Shown: positions 40,397 to 53,860 of the stretch, piece by piece
How positions within the stretch are numbered: position 1 is the first letter of the stretch
How the letters are laid out: each line of letters starts with the position of its first letter
Assembly (NCBI GenBank): GCA_039105265.1
Contig: JAPFFF010000003.1
Location: 1,736,001 to 1,800,000 of the forward strand
Source of the DNA: Tritrichomonas musculus
Taxonomy: Eukaryota; Parabasalia; Tritrichomonadida; Tritrichomonadidae
Direction: 5' to 3'
DNA length: 64,000 bases
The notes under the pieces: generated by a model
The model's input: only the letters and a program-made list of their open reading frames with translations
Told to the model about the DNA's origin: nothing
Databases searched by the model: none
Translations under genes and position numbers: made by a program

Positions 40397-42349
40397 ATGT
40401 CAGCAGTCGGAATTGATCTTGGTACTACTTATTCTTGCGTCGGTGTCTTTCGACACAACAGAGTAGATATCATTGCAAACGATATGGGTAATCGTACAAC
40501 ACCATCTTATGTTGCTTTCACAGATGAAGAACGTCTTGTCGGTGATGCAGCAAAGAACCAAGCAGCCATGAATCCAACAAACACAGTATTCGATGCGAAG
40601 CGTATGATTGGTCGTAAGTTTTCAGATCCAATTGTTCAAAAAGATATGCAACAGTGGCCATTCAAAGTTGTCCGTGGAGACGCCGACAGGCCACGAATCC
40701 AAGTCCAATGGAAAGGTGAGACGAAGCAATTTTATCCAGAAGAAATTTCAGCCATGGTTTTAGGTAAAATGAAAGAAGTTGCAGAAACGCAATTAACAGA
40801 AAAAGTTACAGATGCCGTTGTTACAGTTCCAGCTTATTTCAACGATGGACAACGTCAAGCTACTAAAGATGCGGGTGTTATTGCAGGATTAAATGTTCTT
40901 CGTATTATCAATGAGCCAACAGCAGCAGCAATTGCATTCGGCTTAAATGAGAAATCAGAGGAAGAACGTCATGTTCTCATCTTCGATCTTGGAGGTGGTA
41001 CATTCGATGTTTCGCTTCTTGATATTGATGGAGGTATGTTTGAAGTTAAAGCGACAGCAGGAGACACGCACCTTGGAGGCGAAGACTTTGATAGCAGAAT
41101 GGTTAATTACTTTGCAGATCGTTTCCAAAAGAAATTCAAATGCGATCTTCGTCAGTCACCACGTGCGTTAAGAACGCTTCGTACAGCATGTGAACGTGCT
41201 AAGAGAACATTGTCAACAGCGACCACGGCTTCAATCATTTGTGATTCGCTTTATGAAGGACACGATTTCATGGATAACATTTCACGTGCCATGTTTGAAA
41301 ACTTGAATGATGAATTATTCCGTTCAACGATGAATCCAGTTGCACAAGTTTTGAAGGATGCGAATATGTCGAAGAGTGATGTTACAGATATTGTTCTTGT
41401 TGGAGGTTCATCCAGAATTCCACGTGTTCAACAACTACTTCAAGATTTCTTCAATGGCAAACAACCATGCCGTGGAGTTGATCCAGATGAAGCTGTTGCA
41501 TATGGTGCAGCAGTTCAAGCAGCGATCATCAAAGGAGACACATCGGAAGCAGTCAAAGATATTCTTCTTCTTGATGTTGCACCACTTTCACTTGGTATTG
41601 AAACAGCAGGAGAAATCATGACAGTTTTGATTCCTCGTAACACTACAATTCCTGCAAAGAAATCTCAAGTTTTCACAACATTCAGTGATAACCAGCCAGC
41701 TGTTACAATTAAAGTTTATGAAGGAGAACGTTCAAGAACACGAGATAACAATCTTCTTGGTACATTTGATTTAACAGGAATTCCGCCAGCACCAAGAGGA
41801 GTTCCACAAATTGAAGTCACGTTCGATGTCAACGCCGATGGTATTATGAATGTTTCAGCGCAAGATAAATCAACAGGAAATGTTAAGAAGATCACGATTA
41901 AGAATGAGAAAGGGCGTCTTTCACAATCGGATATCGATAAGATGGTTGCAGATGCAGAGAAATTCAAAGCGCAAGATGAAGAAGTTCGTAAGAAAGTTGA
42001 AGCTAAGAATGCACTAGAAGGATACTGCTTTGGAGTTCGTAACTCATTGTCAAACGAACAGTTCGCCAACGCAATCCAACAATCAGATAAGGACACGATC
42101 AACAAAGAAATCAACGACACACTTGCATGGATTGATGCACATCAAGACGCGGAAGTTTCAGAATTTGAAAGCAAACAAAAAGAACTTGAAAGCAAATTAA
42201 TGCCAATCATGCAACGAGCATATCAAAGTGCAGCACCAGGAGGATCATCAGGAGGTGCAGGTGGGATTGATCCAAACATGTTTAATCAAGGCGGAGCAGG
42301 TGGATCCACAGGAGGACACAGTGGGCCACGTGTTGAAGAAGTCGACTAA
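40397..42349 (+). CDS. HSP70: Cytosolic HSP70, array copy 2
   Basis: Complete; translation identical to the copy at 37031, with the same upstream and downstream spacers. Confidence 0.97.
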   Translation: MSAVGIDLGTTYSCVGVFRHNRVDIIANDMGNRTTPSYVAFTDEERLVGDAAKNQAAMNPTNTVFDAKRMIGRKFSDPIVQKDMQQWPFKVVRGDADRPRIQVQWKGETKQFYPEEISAMVLGKMKEVAETQLTEKVTDAVVTVPAYFNDGQRQATKDAGVIAGLNVLRIINEPTAAAIAFGLNEKSEEERHVLIFDLGGGTFDVSLLDIDGGMFEVKATAGDTHLGGEDFDSRMVNYFADRFQKKFKCDLRQSPRALRTLRTACERAKRTLSTATTASIICDSLYEGHDFMDNISRAMFENLNDELFRSTMNPVAQVLKDANMSKSDVTDIVLVGGSSRIPRVQQLLQDFFNGKQPCRGVDPDEAVAYGAAVQAAIIKGDTSEAVKDILLLDVAPLSLGIETAGEIMTVLIPRNTTIPAKKSQVFTTFSDNQPAVTIKVYEGERSRTRDNNLLGTFDLTGIPPAPRGVPQIEVTFDVNADGIMNVSAQDKSTGNVKKITIKNEKGRLSQSDIDKMVADAEKFKAQDEEVRKKVEAKNALEGYCFGVRNSLSNEQFANAIQQSDKDTINKEINDTLAWIDAHQDAEVSEFESKQKELESKLMPIMQRAYQSAAPGGSSGGAGGIDPNMFNQGGAGGSTGGHSGPRVEEVD

Positions 42350-42647
42350 GGCAGATTTGAATTAAATTAAATGTGTGTTTAAATAAACAAAATTAATTTT
42401 ACATTCATTTTTTTTTTAATAAACATTGATAAAGCAAAAAGAAAGTATAAAAATGATAAATCTTTAAAAGGAAAAGATTAAATAAAATTTAAAAATAATA
42501 AAAAGAATGTAAAATATATATATATATATTGTTAATTTTAATCAGAACTGCATTTTAAAAATCATTAAAAAGATAATTAAAAAAAAGCGGTTATAATAAA
42601 TATGCAAAATAATATAATTTTAAGAGTGAAGAATAGAGTAATTTGTT

Positions 42648-42765
42648 GAAGCGGCCATACCCGGCTGGATACATCCAGCTCCATTCCGAACCTGGAAATT
42701 AAGCAGTCGCGGGCTGCATCAGTACTGGGCTGGGTGACTTCCCGGGAACGTGTAGTGTCGCTTCC
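42648..42765 (+). rRNA. 5S rRNA, unit 3 copy 1
   Basis: Identical by eye to the other first-position copies. Confidence 0.95.
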
Positions 42766-42934
42766 TTTTTTTTTCTTTTATAATATATATATATAATAGA
42801 AGAATACAAATATATTTTTGTTAATTTTATCAAAGCTACATTTTAAAAATCATTAAAAAGATAATTAAAAAAAAGCGGTTATAATAATATGCAAAATAAT
42901 ATAATTTTAAGAATGAAGAATAGAGTAATTTATT

Positions 42935-43052
42935 GAAGCGGCCATACCCGGCTGGATACATCCAGCTCCATTCCGAACCTGGAAATTAAGCAGTCGCGGG
43001 CTGCATCAGTACTGGGCTGGGTGACTTCCCGGGAACGTGTAGTGTCGCTTCC
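42935..43052 (+). rRNA. 5S rRNA, unit 3 copy 2
   Basis: Identical by eye to the other second-position copies. Confidence 0.95.
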
Positions 43053-43223
43053 TTTTTTTCTTTTTATTAATATATATATATATAATAGAAGAATACAAAT
43101 ATATTTTTGTTAATTTTATCAAAGCTACATTTCAAAAATCATTAAAAAGATAAATAAAAAAAAGCGGTTATAATAATATGCAAAATAATATAATTTTAAG
43201 AGTGAAGAATAGAGTAATTTGTT

Positions 43224-43341
43224 GAAGCGGCCATACCCGGCTGGATACATCCAGCTCCATTCCGAACCTGGAAATTAAGCAGTCGCGGGCTGCATCAGTA
43301 CTGGGCTGGGTGACTTCCCGGGAACGTGTAGTGTCGCTTCC
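43224..43341 (+). rRNA. 5S rRNA, unit 3 copy 3
   Basis: Identical by eye to the other third-position copies. Confidence 0.95.
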
Positions 43342-43762
43342 TTTTTTTTTTCTTTTTATTAATATATATATATATATATGTTTCATTTAATGTTCATTCT
43401 CTGCTTTTTTTTTTTTTTTTTTTTTTCGAAATGATTTTTTGTTATTTGGTTTTAGGTAAAAAAAATATCATTGACTATTATATATATTCAATTTTTGGAT
43501 TTATTTATATGATAATTTTCTAAATTGATTGACTATTTATCGAAGAAAAAAGATATGTGTTTTGACTATTTATCCTCTTAAAAATATTGAATGGTTTTCT
43601 CTCAATATTATTTCAATGGATTTGAATGATTCAATCTCAATTTTGTTTGATACGACCATTTAACATTTGTGAACACTAATACAATTTTGATTGATATTAA
43701 GAAAAATGTAAAATTTACAAATCATTTTTTATTTTTTTTTAAAAAAAAGAAACACAAAACAA

Positions 43763-45715
43763 ATGTCAGCAGTCGGAATTGATCTTGGTACTACTTATTC
43801 TTGCGTCGGTGTCTTTCGACACAACAGAGTAGATATCATTGCAAACGATATGGGTAATCGTACAACACCATCTTATGTTGCTTTCACAGATGAAGAACGT
43901 CTTGTCGGTGATGCAGCAAAGAACCAAGCAGCCATGAATCCAACAAACACAGTATTCGATGCGAAGCGTATGATTGGTCGTAAGTTTTCAGATCCAATTG
44001 TTCAAAAAGATATGCAACAGTGGCCATTCAAAGTTGTCCGTGGAGACGCCGACAGGCCACGAATCCAAGTCCAATGGAAAGGTGAGACGAAGCAATTTTA
44101 TCCAGAAGAAATTTCAGCCATGGTTTTAGGTAAAATGAAAGAAGTTGCAGAAACGCAATTAACAGAAAAAGTTACAGATGCCGTTGTTACAGTTCCAGCT
44201 TATTTCAACGATGGACAACGTCAAGCTACTAAAGATGCGGGTGTTATTGCAGGATTAAATGTTCTTCGTATTATCAATGAGCCAACAGCAGCAGCAATTG
44301 CATTCGGCTTAAATGAGAAATCAGAGGAAGAACGTCATGTTCTCATCTTCGATCTTGGAGGTGGTACATTCGATGTTTCGCTTCTTGATATTGATGGAGG
44401 TATGTTTGAAGTTAAAGCGACAGCAGGAGACACGCACCTTGGAGGCGAAGACTTTGATAGCAGAATGGTTAATTACTTTGCAGATCGTTTCCAAAAGAAA
44501 TTCAAATGCGATCTTCGTCAGTCACCACGTGCGTTAAGAACGCTTCGTACAGCATGTGAACGTGCTAAGAGAACATTGTCAACAGCGACCACGGCTTCAA
44601 TCATTTGTGATTCGCTTTATGAAGGACACGATTTCATGGATAACATTTCACGTGCCATGTTTGAAAACTTGAATGATGAATTATTCCGTTCAACGATGAA
44701 TCCAGTTGCACAAGTTTTGAAGGATGCGAATATGTCGAAGAGTGATGTTACAGATATTGTTCTTGTTGGAGGTTCATCCAGAATTCCACGTGTTCAACAA
44801 CTACTTCAAGATTTCTTCAATGGCAAACAACCATGCCGTGGAGTTGATCCAGATGAAGCTGTTGCATATGGTGCAGCAGTTCAAGCAGCGATCATCAAAG
44901 GAGACACATCGGAAGCAGTCAAAGATATTCTTCTTCTTGATGTTGCACCACTTTCACTTGGTATTGAAACAGCAGGAGAAATCATGACAGTTTTGATTCC
45001 TCGTAACACTACAATTCCTGCAAAGAAATCTCAAGTTTTCACAACATTCAGTGATAACCAGCCAGCTGTTACAATTAAAGTTTATGAAGGAGAACGTTCA
45101 AGAACACGAGATAACAATCTTCTTGGTACATTTGATTTAACAGGAATTCCGCCAGCACCAAGAGGAGTTCCACAAATTGAAGTCACGTTCGATGTCAACG
45201 CCGATGGTATTATGAATGTTTCAGCGCAAGATAAATCAACAGGAAATGTTAAGAAGATCACGATTAAGAATGAGAAAGGGCGTCTTTCACAATCGGATAT
45301 CGATAAGATGGTTGCAGATGCAGAGAAATTCAAAGCGCAAGATGAAGAAGTTCGTAAGAAAGTTGAAGCTAAGAATGCACTAGAAGGATACTGCTTTGGA
45401 GTTCGTAACTCATTGTCAAACGAACAGTTCGCCAACGCAATCCAACAATCAGATAAGGACACGATCAACAAAGAAATCAACGACACACTTGCATGGATTG
45501 ATGCACATCAAGACGCGGAAGTTTCAGAATTTGAAAGCAAACAAAAAGAACTTGAAAGCAAATTAATGCCAATCATGCAACGAGCATATCAAAGTGCAGC
45601 ACCAGGAGGATCATCAGGAGGTGCAGGTGGGATTGATCCAAACATGTTTAATCAAGGCGGAGCAGGTGGATCCACAGGAGGACACAGTGGGCCACGTGTT
45701 GAAGAAGTCGACTAA
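43763..45715 (+). CDS. HSP70: Cytosolic HSP70, array copy 3
   Basis: Complete 650-aa frame, same protein as the first full copy. Confidence 0.97.
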   Translation: MSAVGIDLGTTYSCVGVFRHNRVDIIANDMGNRTTPSYVAFTDEERLVGDAAKNQAAMNPTNTVFDAKRMIGRKFSDPIVQKDMQQWPFKVVRGDADRPRIQVQWKGETKQFYPEEISAMVLGKMKEVAETQLTEKVTDAVVTVPAYFNDGQRQATKDAGVIAGLNVLRIINEPTAAAIAFGLNEKSEEERHVLIFDLGGGTFDVSLLDIDGGMFEVKATAGDTHLGGEDFDSRMVNYFADRFQKKFKCDLRQSPRALRTLRTACERAKRTLSTATTASIICDSLYEGHDFMDNISRAMFENLNDELFRSTMNPVAQVLKDANMSKSDVTDIVLVGGSSRIPRVQQLLQDFFNGKQPCRGVDPDEAVAYGAAVQAAIIKGDTSEAVKDILLLDVAPLSLGIETAGEIMTVLIPRNTTIPAKKSQVFTTFSDNQPAVTIKVYEGERSRTRDNNLLGTFDLTGIPPAPRGVPQIEVTFDVNADGIMNVSAQDKSTGNVKKITIKNEKGRLSQSDIDKMVADAEKFKAQDEEVRKKVEAKNALEGYCFGVRNSLSNEQFANAIQQSDKDTINKEINDTLAWIDAHQDAEVSEFESKQKELESKLMPIMQRAYQSAAPGGSSGGAGGIDPNMFNQGGAGGSTGGHSGPRVEEVD

Positions 45716-46013
45716 GGCAGATTTGAATTAAATTAAATGTGTGTTTAAATAAACAAAATTAATTTTACATTCATTTTTTTTTTAATAAACATTGATAAAG
45801 CAAAAAGAAAGTATAAAAATGATAAATCTTTAAAAGGAAAAGATTAAATAAAATTTAAAAATAATAAAAAGAATGTAAAATATATATATATATATTGTTA
45901 ATTTTAATCAGAACTGCATTTTAAAAATCATTAAAAAGATAATTAAAAAAAAGCGGTTATAATAAATATGCAAAATAATATAATTTTAAGAGTGAAGAAT
46001 AGAGTAATTTGTT

Positions 46014-46131
46014 GAAGCGGCCATACCCGGCTGGATACATCCAGCTCCATTCCGAACCTGGAAATTAAGCAGTCGCGGGCTGCATCAGTACTGGGCTGGG
46101 TGACTTCCCGGGAACGTGTAGTGTCGCTTCC
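46014..46131 (+). rRNA. 5S rRNA, unit 4 copy 1
   Basis: 118 bp with T9 terminator. Confidence 0.95.
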
Positions 46132-46300
46132 TTTTTTTTTCTTTTATAATATATATATATAATAGAAGAATACAAATATATTTTTGTTAATTTTATCAAA
46201 GCTACATTTTAAAAATCATTAAAAAGATAATTAAAAAAAAGCGGTTATAATAATATGCAAAATAATATAATTTTAAGAATGAAGAATAGAGTAATTTATT

Positions 46301-46418
46301 GAAGCGGCCATACCCGGCTGGATACATCCAGCTCCATTCCGAACCTGGAAATTAAGCAGTCGCGGGCTGCATCAGTACTGGGCTGGGTGACTTCCCGGGA
46401 ACGTGTAGTGTCGCTTCC
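46301..46418 (+). rRNA. 5S rRNA, unit 4 copy 2
   Basis: 118 bp with T7 terminator. Confidence 0.95.
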
Positions 46419-46589
46419 TTTTTTTCTTTTTATTAATATATATATATATAATAGAAGAATACAAATATATTTTTGTTAATTTTATCAAAGCTACATTTCA
46501 AAAATCATTAAAAAGATAAATAAAAAAAAGCGGTTATAATAATATGCAAAATAATATAATTTTAAGAGTGAAGAATAGAGTAATTTGTT

Positions 46590-46707
46590 GAAGCGGCCAT
46601 ACCCGGCTGGATACATCCAGCTCCATTCCGAACCTGGAAATTAAGCAGTCGCGGGCTGCATCAGTACTGGGCTGGGTGACTTCCCGGGAACGTGTAGTGT
46701 CGCTTCC
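46590..46707 (+). rRNA. 5S rRNA, unit 4 copy 3
   Basis: 118 bp with T10 terminator. Confidence 0.95.
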
Positions 46708-47128
46708 TTTTTTTTTTCTTTTTATTAATATATATATATATATATGTTTCATTTAATGTTCATTCTCTGCTTTTTTTTTTTTTTTTTTTTTTCGAAATGA
46801 TTTTTTGTTATTTGGTTTTAGGTAAAAAAAATATCATTGACTATTATATATATTCAATTTTTGGATTTATTTATATGATAATTTTCTAAATTGATTGACT
46901 ATTTATCGAAGAAAAAAGATATGTGTTTTGACTATTTATCCTCTTAAAAATATTGAATGGTTTTCTCTCAATATTATTTCAATGGATTTGAATGATTCAA
47001 TCTCAATTTTGTTTGATACGACCATTTAACATTTGTGAACACTAATACAATTTTGATTGATATTAAGAAAAATGTAAAATTTACAAATCATTTTTTATTT
47101 TTTTTTAAAAAAAAGAAACACAAAACAA

Positions 47129-49081
47129 ATGTCAGCAGTCGGAATTGATCTTGGTACTACTTATTCTTGCGTCGGTGTCTTTCGACACAACAGAGTAGAT
47201 ATCATTGCAAACGATATGGGTAATCGTACAACACCATCTTATGTTGCTTTCACAGATGAAGAACGTCTTGTCGGTGATGCAGCAAAGAACCAAGCAGCCA
47301 TGAATCCAACAAACACAGTATTCGATGCGAAGCGTATGATTGGTCGTAAGTTTTCAGATCCAATTGTTCAAAAAGATATGCAACAGTGGCCATTCAAAGT
47401 TGTCCGTGGAGACGCCGACAGGCCACGAATCCAAGTCCAATGGAAAGGTGAGACGAAGCAATTTTATCCAGAAGAAATTTCAGCCATGGTTTTAGGTAAA
47501 ATGAAAGAAGTTGCAGAAACGCAATTAACAGAAAAAGTTACAGATGCCGTTGTTACAGTTCCAGCTTATTTCAACGATGGACAACGTCAAGCTACTAAAG
47601 ATGCGGGTGTTATTGCAGGATTAAATGTTCTTCGTATTATCAATGAGCCAACAGCAGCAGCAATTGCATTCGGCTTAAATGAGAAATCAGAGGAAGAACG
47701 TCATGTTCTCATCTTCGATCTTGGAGGTGGTACATTCGATGTTTCGCTTCTTGATATTGATGGAGGTATGTTTGAAGTTAAAGCGACAGCAGGAGACACG
47801 CACCTTGGAGGCGAAGACTTTGATAGCAGAATGGTTAATTACTTTGCAGATCGTTTCCAAAAGAAATTCAAATGCGATCTTCGTCAGTCACCACGTGCGT
47901 TAAGAACGCTTCGTACAGCATGTGAACGTGCTAAGAGAACATTGTCAACAGCGACCACGGCTTCAATCATTTGTGATTCGCTTTATGAAGGACACGATTT
48001 CATGGATAACATTTCACGTGCCATGTTTGAAAACTTGAATGATGAATTATTCCGTTCAACGATGAATCCAGTTGCACAAGTTTTGAAGGATGCGAATATG
48101 TCGAAGAGTGATGTTACAGATATTGTTCTTGTTGGAGGTTCATCCAGAATTCCACGTGTTCAACAACTACTTCAAGATTTCTTCAATGGCAAACAACCAT
48201 GCCGTGGAGTTGATCCAGATGAAGCTGTTGCATATGGTGCAGCAGTTCAAGCAGCGATCATCAAAGGAGACACATCGGAAGCAGTCAAAGATATTCTTCT
48301 TCTTGATGTTGCACCACTTTCACTTGGTATTGAAACAGCAGGAGAAATCATGACAGTTTTGATTCCTCGTAACACTACAATTCCTGCAAAGAAATCTCAA
48401 GTTTTCACAACATTCAGTGATAACCAGCCAGCTGTTACAATTAAAGTTTATGAAGGAGAACGTTCAAGAACACGAGATAACAATCTTCTTGGTACATTTG
48501 ATTTAACAGGAATTCCGCCAGCACCAAGAGGAGTTCCACAAATTGAAGTCACGTTCGATGTCAACGCCGATGGTATTATGAATGTTTCAGCGCAAGATAA
48601 ATCAACAGGAAATGTTAAGAAGATCACGATTAAGAATGAGAAAGGGCGTCTTTCACAATCGGATATCGATAAGATGGTTGCAGATGCAGAGAAATTCAAA
48701 GCGCAAGATGAAGAAGTTCGTAAGAAAGTTGAAGCTAAGAATGCACTAGAAGGATACTGCTTTGGAGTTCGTAACTCATTGTCAAACGAACAGTTCGCCA
48801 ACGCAATCCAACAATCAGATAAGGACACGATCAACAAAGAAATCAACGACACACTTGCATGGATTGATGCACATCAAGACGCGGAAGTTTCAGAATTTGA
48901 AAGCAAACAAAAAGAACTTGAAAGCAAATTAATGCCAATCATGCAACGAGCATATCAAAGTGCAGCACCAGGAGGATCATCAGGAGGTGCAGGTGGGATT
49001 GATCCAAACATGTTTAATCAAGGCGGAGCAGGTGGATCCACAGGAGGACACAGTGGGCCACGTGTTGAAGAAGTCGACTAA
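47129..49081 (+). CDS. HSP70: Cytosolic HSP70, array copy 4
   Basis: Complete; ends in EEVD; no difference from the other full copies seen. Confidence 0.97.
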   Translation: MSAVGIDLGTTYSCVGVFRHNRVDIIANDMGNRTTPSYVAFTDEERLVGDAAKNQAAMNPTNTVFDAKRMIGRKFSDPIVQKDMQQWPFKVVRGDADRPRIQVQWKGETKQFYPEEISAMVLGKMKEVAETQLTEKVTDAVVTVPAYFNDGQRQATKDAGVIAGLNVLRIINEPTAAAIAFGLNEKSEEERHVLIFDLGGGTFDVSLLDIDGGMFEVKATAGDTHLGGEDFDSRMVNYFADRFQKKFKCDLRQSPRALRTLRTACERAKRTLSTATTASIICDSLYEGHDFMDNISRAMFENLNDELFRSTMNPVAQVLKDANMSKSDVTDIVLVGGSSRIPRVQQLLQDFFNGKQPCRGVDPDEAVAYGAAVQAAIIKGDTSEAVKDILLLDVAPLSLGIETAGEIMTVLIPRNTTIPAKKSQVFTTFSDNQPAVTIKVYEGERSRTRDNNLLGTFDLTGIPPAPRGVPQIEVTFDVNADGIMNVSAQDKSTGNVKKITIKNEKGRLSQSDIDKMVADAEKFKAQDEEVRKKVEAKNALEGYCFGVRNSLSNEQFANAIQQSDKDTINKEINDTLAWIDAHQDAEVSEFESKQKELESKLMPIMQRAYQSAAPGGSSGGAGGIDPNMFNQGGAGGSTGGHSGPRVEEVD

Positions 49082-49379
49082 GGCAGATTTGAATTAAATT
49101 AAATGTGTGTTTAAATAAACAAAATTAATTTTACATTCATTTTTTTTTTAATAAACATTGATAAAGCAAAAAGAAAGTATAAAAATGATAAATCTTTAAA
49201 AGGAAAAGATTAAATAAAATTTAAAAATAATAAAAAGAATGTAAAATATATATATATATATTGTTAATTTTAATCAGAACTGCATTTTAAAAATCATTAA
49301 AAAGATAATTAAAAAAAAGCGGTTATAATAAATATGCAAAATAATATAATTTTAAGAGTGAAGAATAGAGTAATTTGTT

Positions 49380-49497
49380 GAAGCGGCCATACCCGGCTGG
49401 ATACATCCAGCTCCATTCCGAACCTGGAAATTAAGCAGTCGCGGGCTGCATCAGTACTGGGCTGGGTGACTTCCCGGGAACGTGTAGTGTCGCTTCC
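49380..49497 (+). rRNA. 5S rRNA, unit 5 copy 1
   Basis: First of the triplet, T9. Confidence 0.95.
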
Positions 49498-49666
49498 TTT
49501 TTTTTTCTTTTATAATATATATATATAATAGAAGAATACAAATATATTTTTGTTAATTTTATCAAAGCTACATTTTAAAAATCATTAAAAAGATAATTAA
49601 AAAAAAGCGGTTATAATAATATGCAAAATAATATAATTTTAAGAATGAAGAATAGAGTAATTTATT

Positions 49667-49784
49667 GAAGCGGCCATACCCGGCTGGATACATCCAGCTC
49701 CATTCCGAACCTGGAAATTAAGCAGTCGCGGGCTGCATCAGTACTGGGCTGGGTGACTTCCCGGGAACGTGTAGTGTCGCTTCC
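49667..49784 (+). rRNA. 5S rRNA, unit 5 copy 2
   Basis: Second of the triplet, T7. Confidence 0.95.
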
Positions 49785-49955
49785 TTTTTTTCTTTTTATT
49801 AATATATATATATATAATAGAAGAATACAAATATATTTTTGTTAATTTTATCAAAGCTACATTTCAAAAATCATTAAAAAGATAAATAAAAAAAAGCGGT
49901 TATAATAATATGCAAAATAATATAATTTTAAGAGTGAAGAATAGAGTAATTTGTT

Positions 49956-50073
49956 GAAGCGGCCATACCCGGCTGGATACATCCAGCTCCATTCCGAACC
50001 TGGAAATTAAGCAGTCGCGGGCTGCATCAGTACTGGGCTGGGTGACTTCCCGGGAACGTGTAGTGTCGCTTCC
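49956..50073 (+). rRNA. 5S rRNA, unit 5 copy 3
   Basis: Third of the triplet, T10. Confidence 0.95.
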
Positions 50074-50494
50074 TTTTTTTTTTCTTTTTATTAATATATA
50101 TATATATATATGTTTCATTTAATGTTCATTCTCTGCTTTTTTTTTTTTTTTTTTTTTTCGAAATGATTTTTTGTTATTTGGTTTTAGGTAAAAAAAATAT
50201 CATTGACTATTATATATATTCAATTTTTGGATTTATTTATATGATAATTTTCTAAATTGATTGACTATTTATCGAAGAAAAAAGATATGTGTTTTGACTA
50301 TTTATCCTCTTAAAAATATTGAATGGTTTTCTCTCAATATTATTTCAATGGATTTGAATGATTCAATCTCAATTTTGTTTGATACGACCATTTAACATTT
50401 GTGAACACTAATACAATTTTGATTGATATTAAGAAAAATGTAAAATTTACAAATCATTTTTTATTTTTTTTTAAAAAAAAGAAACACAAAACAA

Positions 50495-52447
50495 ATGTCA
50501 GCAGTCGGAATTGATCTTGGTACTACTTATTCTTGCGTCGGTGTCTTTCGACACAACAGAGTAGATATCATTGCAAACGATATGGGTAATCGTACAACAC
50601 CATCTTATGTTGCTTTCACAGATGAAGAACGTCTTGTCGGTGATGCAGCAAAGAACCAAGCAGCCATGAATCCAACAAACACAGTATTCGATGCGAAGCG
50701 TATGATTGGTCGTAAGTTTTCAGATCCAATTGTTCAAAAAGATATGCAACAGTGGCCATTCAAAGTTGTCCGTGGAGACGCCGACAGGCCACGAATCCAA
50801 GTCCAATGGAAAGGTGAGACGAAGCAATTTTATCCAGAAGAAATTTCAGCCATGGTTTTAGGTAAAATGAAAGAAGTTGCAGAAACGCAATTAACAGAAA
50901 AAGTTACAGATGCCGTTGTTACAGTTCCAGCTTATTTCAACGATGGACAACGTCAAGCTACTAAAGATGCGGGTGTTATTGCAGGATTAAATGTTCTTCG
51001 TATTATCAATGAGCCAACAGCAGCAGCAATTGCATTCGGCTTAAATGAGAAATCAGAGGAAGAACGTCATGTTCTCATCTTCGATCTTGGAGGTGGTACA
51101 TTCGATGTTTCGCTTCTTGATATTGATGGAGGTATGTTTGAAGTTAAAGCGACAGCAGGAGACACGCACCTTGGAGGCGAAGACTTTGATAGCAGAATGG
51201 TTAATTACTTTGCAGATCGTTTCCAAAAGAAATTCAAATGCGATCTTCGTCAGTCACCACGTGCGTTAAGAACGCTTCGTACAGCATGTGAACGTGCTAA
51301 GAGAACATTGTCAACAGCGACCACGGCTTCAATCATTTGTGATTCGCTTTATGAAGGACACGATTTCATGGATAACATTTCACGTGCCATGTTTGAAAAC
51401 TTGAATGATGAATTATTCCGTTCAACGATGAATCCAGTTGCACAAGTTTTGAAGGATGCGAATATGTCGAAGAGTGATGTTACAGATATTGTTCTTGTTG
51501 GAGGTTCATCCAGAATTCCACGTGTTCAACAACTACTTCAAGATTTCTTCAATGGCAAACAACCATGCCGTGGAGTTGATCCAGATGAAGCTGTTGCATA
51601 TGGTGCAGCAGTTCAAGCAGCGATCATCAAAGGAGACACATCGGAAGCAGTCAAAGATATTCTTCTTCTTGATGTTGCACCACTTTCACTTGGTATTGAA
51701 ACAGCAGGAGAAATCATGACAGTTTTGATTCCTCGTAACACTACAATTCCTGCAAAGAAATCTCAAGTTTTCACAACATTCAGTGATAACCAGCCAGCTG
51801 TTACAATTAAAGTTTATGAAGGAGAACGTTCAAGAACACGAGATAACAATCTTCTTGGTACATTTGATTTAACAGGAATTCCGCCAGCACCAAGAGGAGT
51901 TCCACAAATTGAAGTCACGTTCGATGTCAACGCCGATGGTATTATGAATGTTTCAGCGCAAGATAAATCAACAGGAAATGTTAAGAAGATCACGATTAAG
52001 AATGAGAAAGGGCGTCTTTCACAATCGGATATCGATAAGATGGTTGCAGATGCAGAGAAATTCAAAGCGCAAGATGAAGAAGTTCGTAAGAAAGTTGAAG
52101 CTAAGAATGCACTAGAAGGATACTGCTTTGGAGTTCGTAACTCATTGTCAAACGAACAGTTCGCCAACGCAATCCAACAATCAGATAAGGACACGATCAA
52201 CAAAGAAATCAACGACACACTTGCATGGATTGATGCACATCAAGACGCGGAAGTTTCAGAATTTGAAAGCAAACAAAAAGAACTTGAAAGCAAATTAATG
52301 CCAATCATGCAACGAGCATATCAAAGTGCAGCACCAGGAGGATCATCAGGAGGTGCAGGTGGGATTGATCCAAACATGTTTAATCAAGGCGGAGCAGGTG
52401 GATCCACAGGAGGACACAGTGGGCCACGTGTTGAAGAAGTCGACTAA
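50495..52447 (+). CDS. HSP70: Cytosolic HSP70, array copy 5
   Basis: Complete, identical translation. Confidence 0.97.
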   Translation: MSAVGIDLGTTYSCVGVFRHNRVDIIANDMGNRTTPSYVAFTDEERLVGDAAKNQAAMNPTNTVFDAKRMIGRKFSDPIVQKDMQQWPFKVVRGDADRPRIQVQWKGETKQFYPEEISAMVLGKMKEVAETQLTEKVTDAVVTVPAYFNDGQRQATKDAGVIAGLNVLRIINEPTAAAIAFGLNEKSEEERHVLIFDLGGGTFDVSLLDIDGGMFEVKATAGDTHLGGEDFDSRMVNYFADRFQKKFKCDLRQSPRALRTLRTACERAKRTLSTATTASIICDSLYEGHDFMDNISRAMFENLNDELFRSTMNPVAQVLKDANMSKSDVTDIVLVGGSSRIPRVQQLLQDFFNGKQPCRGVDPDEAVAYGAAVQAAIIKGDTSEAVKDILLLDVAPLSLGIETAGEIMTVLIPRNTTIPAKKSQVFTTFSDNQPAVTIKVYEGERSRTRDNNLLGTFDLTGIPPAPRGVPQIEVTFDVNADGIMNVSAQDKSTGNVKKITIKNEKGRLSQSDIDKMVADAEKFKAQDEEVRKKVEAKNALEGYCFGVRNSLSNEQFANAIQQSDKDTINKEINDTLAWIDAHQDAEVSEFESKQKELESKLMPIMQRAYQSAAPGGSSGGAGGIDPNMFNQGGAGGSTGGHSGPRVEEVD

Positions 52448-52745
52448 GGCAGATTTGAATTAAATTAAATGTGTGTTTAAATAAACAAAATTAATTTTAC
52501 ATTCATTTTTTTTTTAATAAACATTGATAAAGCAAAAAGAAAGTATAAAAATGATAAATCTTTAAAAGGAAAAGATTAAATAAAATTTAAAAATAATAAA
52601 AAGAATGTAAAATATATATATATATATTGTTAATTTTAATCAGAACTGCATTTTAAAAATCATTAAAAAGATAATTAAAAAAAAGCGGTTATAATAAATA
52701 TGCAAAATAATATAATTTTAAGAGTGAAGAATAGAGTAATTTGTT

Positions 52746-52863
52746 GAAGCGGCCATACCCGGCTGGATACATCCAGCTCCATTCCGAACCTGGAAATTAA
52801 GCAGTCGCGGGCTGCATCAGTACTGGGCTGGGTGACTTCCCGGGAACGTGTAGTGTCGCTTCC
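52746..52863 (+). rRNA. 5S rRNA, unit 6 copy 1
   Basis: First of the triplet, T9. Confidence 0.95.
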
Positions 52864-53032
52864 TTTTTTTTTCTTTTATAATATATATATATAATAGAAG
52901 AATACAAATATATTTTTGTTAATTTTATCAAAGCTACATTTTAAAAATCATTAAAAAGATAATTAAAAAAAAGCGGTTATAATAATATGCAAAATAATAT
53001 AATTTTAAGAATGAAGAATAGAGTAATTTATT

Positions 53033-53150
53033 GAAGCGGCCATACCCGGCTGGATACATCCAGCTCCATTCCGAACCTGGAAATTAAGCAGTCGCGGGCT
53101 GCATCAGTACTGGGCTGGGTGACTTCCCGGGAACGTGTAGTGTCGCTTCC
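53033..53150 (+). rRNA. 5S rRNA, unit 6 copy 2
   Basis: Second of the triplet, T7. Confidence 0.95.
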
Positions 53151-53321
53151 TTTTTTTCTTTTTATTAATATATATATATATAATAGAAGAATACAAATAT
53201 ATTTTTGTTAATTTTATCAAAGCTACATTTCAAAAATCATTAAAAAGATAAATAAAAAAAAGCGGTTATAATAATATGCAAAATAATATAATTTTAAGAG
53301 TGAAGAATAGAGTAATTTGTT

Positions 53322-53439
53322 GAAGCGGCCATACCCGGCTGGATACATCCAGCTCCATTCCGAACCTGGAAATTAAGCAGTCGCGGGCTGCATCAGTACT
53401 GGGCTGGGTGACTTCCCGGGAACGTGTAGTGTCGCTTCC
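53322..53439 (+). rRNA. 5S rRNA, unit 6 copy 3
   Basis: Third of the triplet, T10. Confidence 0.95.
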
Positions 53440-53860
53440 TTTTTTTTTTCTTTTTATTAATATATATATATATATATGTTTCATTTAATGTTCATTCTCT
53501 GCTTTTTTTTTTTTTTTTTTTTTTCGAAATGATTTTTTGTTATTTGGTTTTAGGTAAAAAAAATATCATTGACTATTATATATATTCAATTTTTGGATTT
53601 ATTTATATGATAATTTTCTAAATTGATTGACTATTTATCGAAGAAAAAAGATATGTGTTTTGACTATTTATCCTCTTAAAAATATTGAATGGTTTTCTCT
53701 CAATATTATTTCAATGGATTTGAATGATTCAATCTCAATTTTGTTTGATACGACCATTTAACATTTGTGAACACTAATACAATTTTGATTGATATTAAGA
53801 AAAATGTAAAATTTACAAATCATTTTTTATTTTTTTTTAAAAAAAAGAAACACAAAACAA